Shown: in pieces, positions 27,347-38,883 of the stretch
Layout: the number at the start of each line of letters is the position of its first letter
How positions within the stretch are numbered: position 1 is the stretch's first letter
Assembly (NCBI GenBank): GCA_017555845.1
Contig: JAFZFO010000054.1
Span: 1 to 44,013 of the forward strand
Direction: 5' to 3'
DNA length: 44,013 bases
Source of the DNA: Bacteroidaceae bacterium
GTDB lineage: Bacteria > Bacteroidota > Bacteroidia > Bacteroidales > Bacteroidaceae
Made by a program: the position numbers and the translations under genes
The notes under the pieces: model-generated
Seen by the model: the letters and a program-made list of their open reading frames with translations, nothing else
The model's database searches: none
What the model was told of the DNA's origin: nothing

Positions 27347-27354
27347 TATATTCG
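27347..27354 (+). promoter_or_regulatory. Candidate -7 box of the O-acetylesterase gene
   Basis: TATATTCG followed by CA, one base from TAnnTTTG, 25 nt before the start codon. No clear -33 element is seen. Confidence 0.4.
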
Positions 27355-27378
27355 CACATCCATACAATAAAAAGAGGA

Positions 27379-29463
27379 ATGAAAAGACTTTTATTGGCAT
27401 TTTTGGTTGCATTGCCATTGTTTGCCACAGCACAGGAGAAAATGAAGGTTGCCTGCATTGGCAACAGCGTGACATATGGATACGGACACAAGTCCCCGGG
27501 CGAGACATCCTATCCCAGCCAGTTGCAACAGTTGCTTGGCGAAGGTTACGAGGTAAGGAATTTCGGGCATTCGGGCGCTACCCTTTTAAGCAAGGGACAC
27601 CGCCCATACATAAACCTGCCCGAATATGCAGCAGCACTTGAATTCGCGCCCGACATTGCAGTCATCCACTTGGGTCTCAACGACACCGACCCACGAAACT
27701 GGCCCAACTACCGCGATGAGTTTTATGGCGACTACATAAACATCATTGAGGCTTTGCGCGAAGCAAACCCCGGCGTAGAGATAAAAGTATGCCAAATGAC
27801 TCCCATTTTCCATTGGCACCGACGTTTCAAGAGCGGTACACGCGACTGGTACTGGCAGATTCAGGAAGTCATCAAGACCATTGCCGAAAACGGGAATTTT
27901 GAGCTTATCAACCTGAGCCGTCACCTATACAACCGTCCCGACCTGATGCCCGATGCACTGCACCCCAACGAGCAGGGAGCCGAAATCATTGCCAAGCAGG
28001 TCTATTCAGCCATTACAGATGACTTCGGCGGCCTGTCACTACCTGCAATATACAGCGATAACATGGTTGTGCAGCAAGGCCAGCCTTTTGTTGTAAGCGG
28101 AACAGCCAATGCCGGTAAAGAGGTATCTGTAAGGTTCGGCAAGCAGAGAATCATAAAGAAGGCAGCAGAAGACGGAACCTGGAGGGTAATGTTCACCCCA
28201 ATGGAAGCCGACGGCGAGAGCTATAAGCTGACCGTTGAGTGCGGAAAGGAGAAAAAAGAGTATAAGAACCTTGTCATTGGCGAGGTATGGCTCTGTTCGG
28301 GACAATCGAACATGGCATTTATGGTAAAGGAATCATCGCACATTGAGCAAAGCCTTGCGAATGTAAAGAACAGGGATATCCGTCTCTATGATATGAAGCC
28401 ACGCGTCTTTACCGACAACATTGAGTGGGATTCGGCGAGCCTAGTGGCGCTCAACAACCACGACTACTACCTGCCAACAGCCTGGCAGATGCAGAGCAAG
28501 GAGAATGTAAGCGATTTCTCGGCTGTAGCATATCATTTTGGCGCAATGCTTGCCGACTCGTTGGGTGTTCCCGTGGGACTTATATGCAATGCTGTTGGCG
28601 GTGCACCTGCCGAGGCATACATAGACCGCAAGACACTTGAGTTCCACCCCGTGCTGGTTGACATATTATATAATTGGAAAGAGAATGACATGATACAGGA
28701 CTGGTGCCGTGGCCGCGCAAAGAAGAACATTGCCAAGAGCACCAACAACATGCAGCGCCACCCATACGAGCCTTGTTTCCTTTATGAGAACGGAATAATG
28801 CCGATAGCAGGTTACCCCATCAAGGGAGCAATATGGTACCAGGGAGAATCAAATGCACACAATGTCGAGTTACACGAGGTCATTTTCCCTACCCTTGTTG
28901 AGAGCTGGCGCAAGACATGGGACAACCCCGAAATGCCTTTCTACTTTGTCCAGCTCTCAAGCATAAACCGCCCGTCATGGCCACATTTCCGTGACTCACA
29001 GCGTCGCCTGGCTGCCGAAATCCCCAACTGCGACTTTGCAGTGTCAAGCGACAAGGGAGACCCATGGGATGTGCATCCAAAGGAGAAAGCGCCTGTTGGC
29101 GAGCGTCTTGCACGCCTTGCGCTGAACCAGACATACGGTATGAGCCACGTTGCACAACACGGCCCAACACCTGTGAGGATGTTCAGTTTCAACGGCAGAA
29201 CCGTTATAGAATTCGAAAATGCGACCGAACTGAAGACAAGCGACAACAATGTGTTGAGAGGATTGGAGATTGCCGACAAGACAGGTCCATTCAGCGAGGT
29301 CGATGCAAAGACCGAGGTAAAGTTCAAGGGCAACCGTATAATAATAGAGCGTGAAGGCCACCGCGTGCGCTATGCGTGGAAACCATATACCGATGCAAAT
29401 CTGGTCAATGAAGCAGGCCTCCCGGCAAGCACTTTCGAAATTGAAGTGAAAAGGAGAAGGTAA
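27379..29463 (+). CDS. nanS: Two-domain sialate O-acetylesterase (NanS/EstA-like)
   Basis: Removes O-acetyl groups from sialic acids, which otherwise block sialidase. The 694-residue protein has a signal peptide (1-19). SGNH domain one carries GNSVT (Ser30), GLND (99-102) and Asp192-x-x-His195. Domain two (about 215-690) is of the sialate esterase type, with CSGQSNM (Ser310), IWYQGESN and Asp564-Val-His566. Two catalytic domains and the size match NanS of Tannerella forsythia and EstA of Bacteroides fragilis as described in the literature. Both catalytic sites look intact. It is the last gene after two sialidases, as in known nan clusters, with its own promoter-like box and a strong terminator. 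Confidence 0.87.
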   Translation: MKRLLLAFLVALPLFATAQEKMKVACIGNSVTYGYGHKSPGETSYPSQLQQLLGEGYEVRNFGHSGATLLSKGHRPYINLPEYAAALEFAPDIAVIHLGLNDTDPRNWPNYRDEFYGDYINIIEALREANPGVEIKVCQMTPIFHWHRRFKSGTRDWYWQIQEVIKTIAENGNFELINLSRHLYNRPDLMPDALHPNEQGAEIIAKQVYSAITDDFGGLSLPAIYSDNMVVQQGQPFVVSGTANAGKEVSVRFGKQRIIKKAAEDGTWRVMFTPMEADGESYKLTVECGKEKKEYKNLVIGEVWLCSGQSNMAFMVKESSHIEQSLANVKNRDIRLYDMKPRVFTDNIEWDSASLVALNNHDYYLPTAWQMQSKENVSDFSAVAYHFGAMLADSLGVPVGLICNAVGGAPAEAYIDRKTLEFHPVLVDILYNWKENDMIQDWCRGRAKKNIAKSTNNMQRHPYEPCFLYENGIMPIAGYPIKGAIWYQGESNAHNVELHEVIFPTLVESWRKTWDNPEMPFYFVQLSSINRPSWPHFRDSQRRLAAEIPNCDFAVSSDKGDPWDVHPKEKAPVGERLARLALNQTYGMSHVAQHGPTPVRMFSFNGRTVIEFENATELKTSDNNVLRGLEIADKTGPFSEVDAKTEVKFKGNRIIIEREGHRVRYAWKPYTDANLVNEAGLPASTFEIEVKRRR

Positions 29464-29483
29464 AAACCAAGCAAGAACAAGAA

Positions 29484-29520
29484 AACAAGGATGAAGGAAT
29501 TAAATTCCTTCATCCTTGTT
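29484..29520. terminator. Bidirectional terminator between nanS and kbl
   Basis: An 18-bp inverted repeat (29484-29501 with 29503-29520) with almost no loop, between convergent stops. Confidence 0.9.
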
Positions 29521-29539
29521 TTGCTGTATTATGGATATT

Positions 29540-30730
29540 TCACTTTATCACTCCAAGTTCCTTGCCCACCTTTATGAAGGCTGCAATAGCCTTGTCAAGG
29601 TGCTCCTGCTCGTGAGCGGCAGAAAGCTGAACACGGATACGTGCCTCGCCCTTTGGAACAACAGGATAGTAGAAACCGGTAACGAAGATACCCTCCTGAG
29701 CCATCTTCTGTGCGAACACCTGTGACAATGGAGCATCATAGAGCATCACGGCACAGATTGCCGACTGTGTAGGCTTGATATCGAAACCAGCTGCCAACAT
29801 CTTGTCGCGGAAATAGTTCACGTTATTCTGCAACTTGGTGTGGAGCTCATCGCTCTCGGCAAGCATCTTGAACACCTCGATTGAAGCACCTACCACTGAT
29901 GGTGGCAATGAGTTAGAGAAGAGGTATGGGCGTGAACGCTGGCGCAGCATGTCGATAATCTCCTTGCGACCGGTTGTAAAACCACCTACAGCACCACCGA
30001 ATGCCTTACCGAGTGTACCGGTAAAGATATCTACACGGCCATAGCAGTTGAACTGCTCGGCAACACCATGACCAGTTGCACCCACCACACCGGCAGAGTG
30101 TGACTCATCGACCATTACAAGAGCATTGTACTTCTCGGCAAGGTCACAGATCTTGTCCATAGGAGCGACGTTGCCGTCCATTGAGAACACACCGTCAGTA
30201 ACGATTATGCGATAACGCTGTGCCTGAGCCTCCTGCAAGCAACGCTCCAGATCGGCCATGTCGGCATTTGCATAACGATATCGCTGTGCCTTGCAAAGAC
30301 GCACACCGTCAATGATTGAGGCATGGTTGAGCGAATCGGAGATGATTGCATCCTCGGCAGTGAAAAGAGGCTCGAACAGGCCACCGTTTGCATCAAAGCA
30401 AGCAGCATAGAGGATTGTATCCTCGGTCTTGAAGTAATCGGCAATGGCCTTTTCAAGTGTCTTGTGATAGTCCTGTGTTCCGCAGATGAAACGCACCGAT
30501 GACATACCGAAGCCGCGGGCCTCCATGGCCTCCTGGGCAGCCTTCATCAGGCGTGGGTTGTTCGACAGGCCAAGATAGTTGTTGGCACAGAAGTTAAGCG
30601 CCTTTGAGCCATCCTCGAGAGTGATCTCGGCAAACTGCTGCGATGCAATGTTACGCTCTCTCTTGTACAAACCGGCAGCGTCAATGGCAGCCAATTCATC
30701 TTTCAAATGTTGTTGAAAATCTCCGTACAT
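29540..30730 (-). CDS. kbl: Glycine C-acetyltransferase (2-amino-3-ketobutyrate CoA ligase)
   Basis: Cleaves 2-amino-3-ketobutyrate with CoA to glycine and acetyl-CoA, the second step of threonine breakdown. The ATG at 30730 gives 396 residues, the usual length; the open frame upstream adds an unconserved 21 residues. PLP-enzyme features are NNYLGLSNNP, the VDESHSAGVVG aspartate strand and the Schiff-base Lys242 in GTLGKAFGG. Serine palmitoyltransferase and 8-amino-7-oxononanoate synthase share the fold. The nearby SDR dehydrogenase and close match to Kbl motifs (RFICGTQDYHK) favour Kbl. Confidence 0.92.
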   Translation of the reverse strand: MYGDFQQHLKDELAAIDAAGLYKRERNIASQQFAEITLEDGSKALNFCANNYLGLSNNPRLMKAAQEAMEARGFGMSSVRFICGTQDYHKTLEKAIADYFKTEDTILYAACFDANGGLFEPLFTAEDAIISDSLNHASIIDGVRLCKAQRYRYANADMADLERCLQEAQAQRYRIIVTDGVFSMDGNVAPMDKICDLAEKYNALVMVDESHSAGVVGATGHGVAEQFNCYGRVDIFTGTLGKAFGGAVGGFTTGRKEIIDMLRQRSRPYLFSNSLPPSVVGASIEVFKMLAESDELHTKLQNNVNYFRDKMLAAGFDIKPTQSAICAVMLYDAPLSQVFAQKMAQEGIFVTGFYYPVVPKGEARIRVQLSAAHEQEHLDKAIAAFIKVGKELGVIK

Positions 30731-30880
30731 TGTTATATCTGTTTTAGTTATCAATAATCTGCTATCAAAATCCGGGCAGAATATTCCACCCATTCATATG
30801 TTTTATTCACAAAAATACATTTTTTGTTTTAAAACACACGTCTGCTACAAAAAATATTTAGCCGCCATGCATAATTACGG

Positions 30881-30888
30881 CAAAGATA
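30881..30888 (-). promoter_or_regulatory. -7 box of kbl
   Basis: Minus strand TATCTTTG, an exact TAnnTTTG. It implies a leader of about 145 nt before kbl, in which I see no clear structured element. Confidence 0.45.
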
Positions 30889-30944
30889 AAGAGTCCATGA
30901 GCAATTAAAAATTTGTTAACGTGTGATATTTTAATAAAAAATTG

Positions 30945-30952
30945 TACCTTTG
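30945..30952 (+). promoter_or_regulatory. -7 box of the DUF819 gene
   Basis: TACCTTTG, an exact TAnnTTTG, 54 nt before the start codon. No well-spaced -33 TTTG is seen. Confidence 0.45.
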
Positions 30953-31006
30953 GCCCATCGTGTCAAGTAAATTTACACATCACACAAAATAAAAAATGAA
31001 CAAACC

Positions 31007-32176
31007 ATGCTGACAAACATCTTATTGACAATATTTTATCTCGTAGCACCGGCCGGAATTCTGTTTATCTGCCGCAAGAATAAAGTCTTCAACAAGATTG
31101 GCCCTGTATTGACTCTGTACCTGCTTGGCGTAATAGTTGCCAACATCGGACTTTTCCCAAGTGAACAGAGCGCATATGACAAAGTCTTCGGGTTCATGGA
31201 ATCATTCTCGGGAGTACTCATCCCATTGGCTCTGCCCATGATTCTCTTCGGTTGCAACTTCAAGAAATTCTCTTTGGGCAAGTCATTGAAAGCATTTGTG
31301 ATAGGAGCATTGTCAGTCGTTGCATTCGTTGCCGTCGGATATTTCATTTTCAAGGAGAACCTTGGCGATGAAGGCGCCATAATGGGTGCTTCACTCACAG
31401 GACAGTACCTTGGCGGTGCAGCCAACCTTGCAGCCATCAAGCAGATGCTTGGTCTCAGCAGTGAGAACTTCATAATACTCACTACATGCAACCTCATTGT
31501 CTCATTCTTCTACCTGATGTTCCTCATGGGCGGTGGTGTCAAGATAGCACGCAGGATTGTAGGCAAACGAGGCCGCAAGGAACAGAATGTAAAGGTCGAG
31601 GAGTACACCGAGGAGAACCCATACAAGGAGTTCGGCAAGAAGAAAAGCCTCATACAGCTTGGCAAGGTGCTGCTTGGCTCAATCGTTGTCATGGGCATAT
31701 CGGTATACATTGGCAAGCTTTTAGGCAAGGATGGCGAGATATCCATGGTTGCCCTCATCCTCTCAATCACCACCCTGTCACTCCTGCTCACAAGCTGGAA
31801 AGAGGTACGCACATGGGACAAGAGCTACGATGCCGGCATGTACATCATCTATGTATTCTGCCTTGTAATGGCAACAATGGCCGACCTGAGCAAGATCAAC
31901 TGGAGCCAGAGCCTCTACATACTCATCTATCAGGCCGTGATCATATTCGGCTCACTGTTCCTGACCATCCTTTTTGCAAGACTGTTCCGCGTTGATGCCG
32001 ACGATGCCGTCATAACATCGGACACCCTCATCAACTCCCCTTTGTGTGTGCCTATGATTGCCGCAACAATGAAGAACAAGGACGTGATCATGACAGGTAT
32101 TGCCAACGGACTTTTGGGATATGCAGTGGGTAACTACATAGGCTTCCTGATGTTCAACCTGTTCGGATTGCTTTAA
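31007..32176 (+). CDS. DUF819 family membrane protein
   Basis: 389 residues with about ten hydrophobic segments arranged as two halves around a charged cytoplasmic loop (about residues 180-215, KRGRKEQNVKVEEYTEENPYKEFGKKK). The GAxxGASLTGQYLGGAANLAAI segment in the first half, with Gly/Ala-rich turns, is typical of DUF819 (YjcL-like) proteins, which look like transporters of unknown substrate. The start at 31007 is the first ATG that opens the frame; a five-codon ATG frame from 30996 overlaps it. It lies between kbl (divergent) and tdh (same strand), so a role in amino acid transport is possible but unproven. Confidence 0.8.
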   Translation: MLTNILLTIFYLVAPAGILFICRKNKVFNKIGPVLTLYLLGVIVANIGLFPSEQSAYDKVFGFMESFSGVLIPLALPMILFGCNFKKFSLGKSLKAFVIGALSVVAFVAVGYFIFKENLGDEGAIMGASLTGQYLGGAANLAAIKQMLGLSSENFIILTTCNLIVSFFYLMFLMGGGVKIARRIVGKRGRKEQNVKVEEYTEENPYKEFGKKKSLIQLGKVLLGSIVVMGISVYIGKLLGKDGEISMVALILSITTLSLLLTSWKEVRTWDKSYDAGMYIIYVFCLVMATMADLSKINWSQSLYILIYQAVIIFGSLFLTILFARLFRVDADDAVITSDTLINSPLCVPMIAATMKNKDVIMTGIANGLLGYAVGNYIGFLMFNLFGLL

Positions 32177-32205
32177 AAGTTTTTGTAACTTTTTACATTA
32201 AAAAA

Positions 32206-32238
32206 TTTGTAGCTATTGTGAAAATTGCTGTAACTTTG
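32206..32238 (+). promoter_or_regulatory. Promoter of tdh
   Basis: TTTG (32206-32209), a 21-nt spacer and TAACTTTG (32231-32238), an almost ideal Bacteroidetes housekeeping promoter. The expected start is about 32245, leaving a leader of about 40 nt. It lies after the DUF819 stop, so tdh has its own promoter. Confidence 0.75.
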
Positions 32239-32283
32239 TTTGCACACCAAAACAAGAAATAGTAAAACAAAACATACTGCCTT

Positions 32284-33240
32284 ATGAAAAACGTACTTAT
32301 CATCGGCTCAACCGGCCAGATCGGTTCGGAGCTCACAATGAAATTGCGTAATATGATTCCCGACGGCAACATCGTTGCCGGCTACATCCCCGGCGCAGAG
32401 CCCAAAGGCATACTGCTTGAAAGCGGCCCGGCAGCAGAGGCAAATGTAAAGAACGCACAACAGCTTGCCGAGATTGTAGACAAATACAAGATCGACACCA
32501 TATATAACCTTGCGGCATTGTTGTCGGCCGTTGCCGAGTCAAAGCCCCTCTTGGCATGGGACATCCAGATGAACGGTCTCATCAACATCCTTGAGATTGC
32601 ACGCGAAAAGAAGTGCGCCGTCTTCACACCAAGTTCAATCGGTTCGTTCGGCCCCAACACACCACGCGACAACACCCCACAGGACACAATACAGCGCCCA
32701 AAGACAATGTATGGCGTAACCAAGGTTGCAACAGAGTTGCTCAGCGACTACTACTATACAAAATATGGCGTTGACACACGCGCGGTACGTTTCCCCGGCC
32801 TAATCTCTAACGTGACACTCCCCGGTGGTGGAACAACCGACTACGCTGTGGAAATCTACTATGCAGCAGTCAAGGGCGAGGATTTCGCATGTCCCATCCA
32901 GGCAGGCACATTCATGGACATGATGTACATGCCCGATGCCTTGAAGGCAGCCGTTGACATCATGAATGCCGACCCATCACGCCTCATCCACCGCAACGCC
33001 TTCAACGTTGCATCTATGAGTTTTGACCCAGAGATCATCAAAGCGTCAATCCAGAAGTACATCCCCGACTTCAAGATGCACTATGAGTTCGACCCGGTAC
33101 GTCAGGCCATTGCCGACTCTTGGCCAAACAAGATGGATGACAGTTGCGCACGCAACGAGTGGGATTGGAAGCCAAGCTACGACCTCGACTCAATGACACA
33201 GGACATGATCAAGACCCTGCGCGAGCGTTTCAACAAGTAA
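32284..33240 (+). CDS. L-threonine 3-dehydrogenase, SDR/epimerase type
   Basis: Oxidises threonine to 2-amino-3-ketobutyrate with NAD+. The 318-residue extended SDR protein has the NAD loop GSTGQIGSEL (residues 8-17), the YNLAALLSA strand, the SSIGSFGPNTP active-site serine region and catalytic Tyr143-x3-Lys147 (MYGVTK). The VRFPGLISN and GTFMDMMYMPDALKA segments match the SDR-type threonine dehydrogenases known in Bacteroidetes and trypanosomes rather than sugar epimerases. The nearby kbl supplies the next enzyme. A UDP-sugar epimerase is the alternative, but the sequence after Lys147 and the context argue against it. Confidence 0.88.
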   Translation: MKNVLIIGSTGQIGSELTMKLRNMIPDGNIVAGYIPGAEPKGILLESGPAAEANVKNAQQLAEIVDKYKIDTIYNLAALLSAVAESKPLLAWDIQMNGLINILEIAREKKCAVFTPSSIGSFGPNTPRDNTPQDTIQRPKTMYGVTKVATELLSDYYYTKYGVDTRAVRFPGLISNVTLPGGGTTDYAVEIYYAAVKGEDFACPIQAGTFMDMMYMPDALKAAVDIMNADPSRLIHRNAFNVASMSFDPEIIKASIQKYIPDFKMHYEFDPVRQAIADSWPNKMDDSCARNEWDWKPSYDLDSMTQDMIKTLRERFNK

Positions 33241-33261
33241 GAACATTTCACATAGTATATC

Positions 33262-33294
33262 ACACAGGTTGCAGCCCAAGGTTGTAACCTGTGT
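33262..33294 (+). terminator. Terminator of tdh
   Basis: A 12-bp stem (33262-33273 with 33283-33294, one wobble pair) and a 9-nt loop, followed by ATTTTT. Confidence 0.85.
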
Positions 33295-33343
33295 ATTTTT
33301 ATTATTTCAACTACCTTCTCTCTCATAAACGGCTTTATTTTTG

Positions 33344-34006
33344 ATGGCAAAAAAGTTTATGAAAGAAGCATTTGACAAAAACAAAAATGATTTCAACTTT
33401 GGCCCATGGCAAAGTGAGTGCAGCAAAGAGGAGTTCGACTACATCAACAAAAGAAAGTTCGATTCCATTATTGACAAGAACCTTGGGCACGAAGGCGGTT
33501 ATGCAAACAACAAGAACGACCGTGGCGGAGAGACCAATTGGGGTATAACCAAGCCTTTTATGGAAGAGTTCAAATATGCCCTTCCCGGGGGCAAGAGCGT
33601 TCCAATAAAGGACCTTTCTGTCGACGATGCAAAAAAAATGTACAAGGCAATGTGGGATAGATATAATCTTGGCTACATTAGGGACAAGAATGTCGCCTAT
33701 ACAATCTTTGACTATATGATCAACACATACCACCATACTGCAGCCAAAAGAGTACAGCATATACTCAACACTCAAGGTGCATCGCTGAAAGTTGACGGTC
33801 AGATTGGGAAAAAGAGCCTCGAAGCCATACACAACAGCGACGCCAAGTGGTTGATAGATGAAATTTTAAAGAACAGGCAATACCATTACCGCAAGCAAGT
33901 CAAAGATGACTCCAATCAACATGTTTTTTACGCAGGTTGGATGAACCGTCTGAACAAAATCGCGGAATCAGTTGGAAGCGATTTGTATTTTTCGCCACAT
34001 TTTTAG
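33344..34006 (+). CDS. GH108 phage-type lysozyme (muramidase)
   Basis: Predicted to cleave peptidoglycan. 220 residues: an N-terminal extension of about 38 charged residues, then the GH108 core with LGHEGGY (catalytic Glu50), NDRGGETNWGITK and the D-AKKMY-AMWDRYNL helix. The C-terminal PG_binding_3-like part has VQHILNTQ and VDGQIGKKSLEAI. The start at 33344 follows a TTG that would add one residue. There is no signal peptide or membrane segment, unusual for a host autolysin but normal for a phage lysozyme that needs a holin, or for a contact-delivered effector. No other phage gene is visible. A small frameshifted exported protein begins 4 nt downstream. Confidence 0.85.
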   Translation: MAKKFMKEAFDKNKNDFNFGPWQSECSKEEFDYINKRKFDSIIDKNLGHEGGYANNKNDRGGETNWGITKPFMEEFKYALPGGKSVPIKDLSVDDAKKMYKAMWDRYNLGYIRDKNVAYTIFDYMINTYHHTAAKRVQHILNTQGASLKVDGQIGKKSLEAIHNSDAKWLIDEILKNRQYHYRKQVKDDSNQHVFYAGWMNRLNKIAESVGSDLYFSPHF

Positions 34007-34010
34007 AGTC

Positions 34011-34306
34011 ATGAAAAAGCATTTGTTTTACTTATTGTTTTAGCAGCATCCCTGCAAGTTTTCTCCACCACCCCACAGAAAGACGGCGAAGAGGAGTTGT
34101 CGCCTTTTGTAGGAAAGTGGGACCGGGCATGGAATGACAATAAATTGAATGACATCACTTTTGAATTATTTAATTATACTGTAATGCGTTTTATACTCGA
34201 TGACAATAATATTTACTGGCCGGATACAGCATTGATGATTCTGCACAAAAAAGAGAATATAGAATTCTCACAGCAGGAAGACTACTACATGTACAAGAAA
34301 AAATAG
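34011..34306 (+). pseudogene. Small exported protein broken by a one-base frameshift in an A-run
   Basis: The ATG at 34011 gives MKKHLFYLLF then a stop. Shifting the frame by one base right after the AAAAA run at 34014-34018 gives a start continuing KAFVLLIVLAASLQVFSTT, a clean signal peptide. It joins without a gap to the open frame ending at 34306 (FVGKWDRAWNDN and on), about 98 residues. The downstream frame has no ATG of its own near its beginning; the only candidates are a TTG at 34097 and later codons. So one A is missing relative to a functional gene, or the ribosome slips there. It starts 4 nt after the lysozyme stop and is followed by a terminator. A WDR/WYW-rich tail suggests a small beta-rich periplasmic or outer-membrane protein. 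The function is unknown. Confidence 0.7.
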
Positions 34307-34313
34307 AATACCC

Positions 34314-34345
34314 GCAATCGTGGAGCCGCAAGGTTCCACGATTGC
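34314..34345 (+). terminator. Terminator after the lysozyme pair
   Basis: A 14-bp stem (34314-34327 with 34332-34345, one wobble pair) closed by a GCAA tetraloop, followed by TGTTTAT. Confidence 0.9.
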
Positions 34346-34398
34346 TGTTTATAACGCACAAAATATCAAAACTTTTCTGCCCGAAAAACTCATTTTAA

Positions 34399-38523
<4,125 letters not shown>

Positions 38524-38540
38524 TACACAGCATACATAAA

Positions 38541-38574
38541 AATCGAGGCGCACAAGCAATTGTGCGCCTCGATT
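38541..38574 (+). terminator. Terminator of the GH2 gene
   Basis: A perfect 15-bp stem (38541-38555 with 38560-38574), GCAA loop and T-run. Confidence 0.95.
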
Positions 38575-38579
38575 TTTTA

Positions 38580-38729
38580 TCACTCCCAGATATCATCCCA
38601 GGAACCGGACTCAATACCATCATTCACATCGTGAACCGTCTTTGCTCCTGCGCTGCCGGTAGAAGCTGCAATAATATATGTCTCAATGCTGAAACTCTCG
38701 GCCACAGGTGCAGAATAACGTTTTTTCAT
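38580..38729 (-). CDS. Small peptide of the MKK-Y-P type, 49 residues
   Basis: The ATG at 38729 opens a 49-residue frame beginning MKKRYSAPVAESFSIETY, with an Ala/Ser/Gly-rich middle (IIAASTGSAGAK) and an acidic Trp-rich end (SWDDIWE). Bacteroidales genomes carry many such short MKKxYxxP proteins of unknown role, which is why I accept this start over an in-frame ATG 138 nt upstream. Downstream of its stop lies the GH2 terminator in convergent orientation. It may be part of a family of surface or signalling peptides, but no function can be assigned. Confidence 0.5.
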   Translation of the reverse strand: MKKRYSAPVAESFSIETYIIAASTGSAGAKTVHDVNDGIESGSWDDIWE

Positions 38730-38784
38730 ACCATTCCGTTTAAAGGTGTTTATAAAATTTCCAACGTCCATTATGGACAATAAC

Positions 38785-38826
38785 AAGTCACCTGCGGCAC
38801 TTGTACTGAAATGCCGCAGGTGACTT
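38785..38826 (-). terminator. Terminator of the acyl-CoA synthetase gene
   Basis: A perfect 15-bp stem (38785-38799 with 38812-38826) and a 12-nt loop, 58 nt after the stop on the minus strand. It also separates the synthetase from the small peptide gene. Confidence 0.85.
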
Positions 38827-38883
38827 ATATACATATAACACCTCAAACCACCCGATTGTTTTTTCAAAAGGGTATTTTCTCAA

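Noticed and set aside
30996-31013. Five-codon upstream frame overlapping the DUF819 start
   Set aside because: Too short and without peptide features such as repeated codons; probably chance.
33344-34306. Prophage remnant
   Set aside because: Apart from the lysozyme there is no integrase, holin, structural gene or attachment site; a lone domesticated or effector gene fits better.
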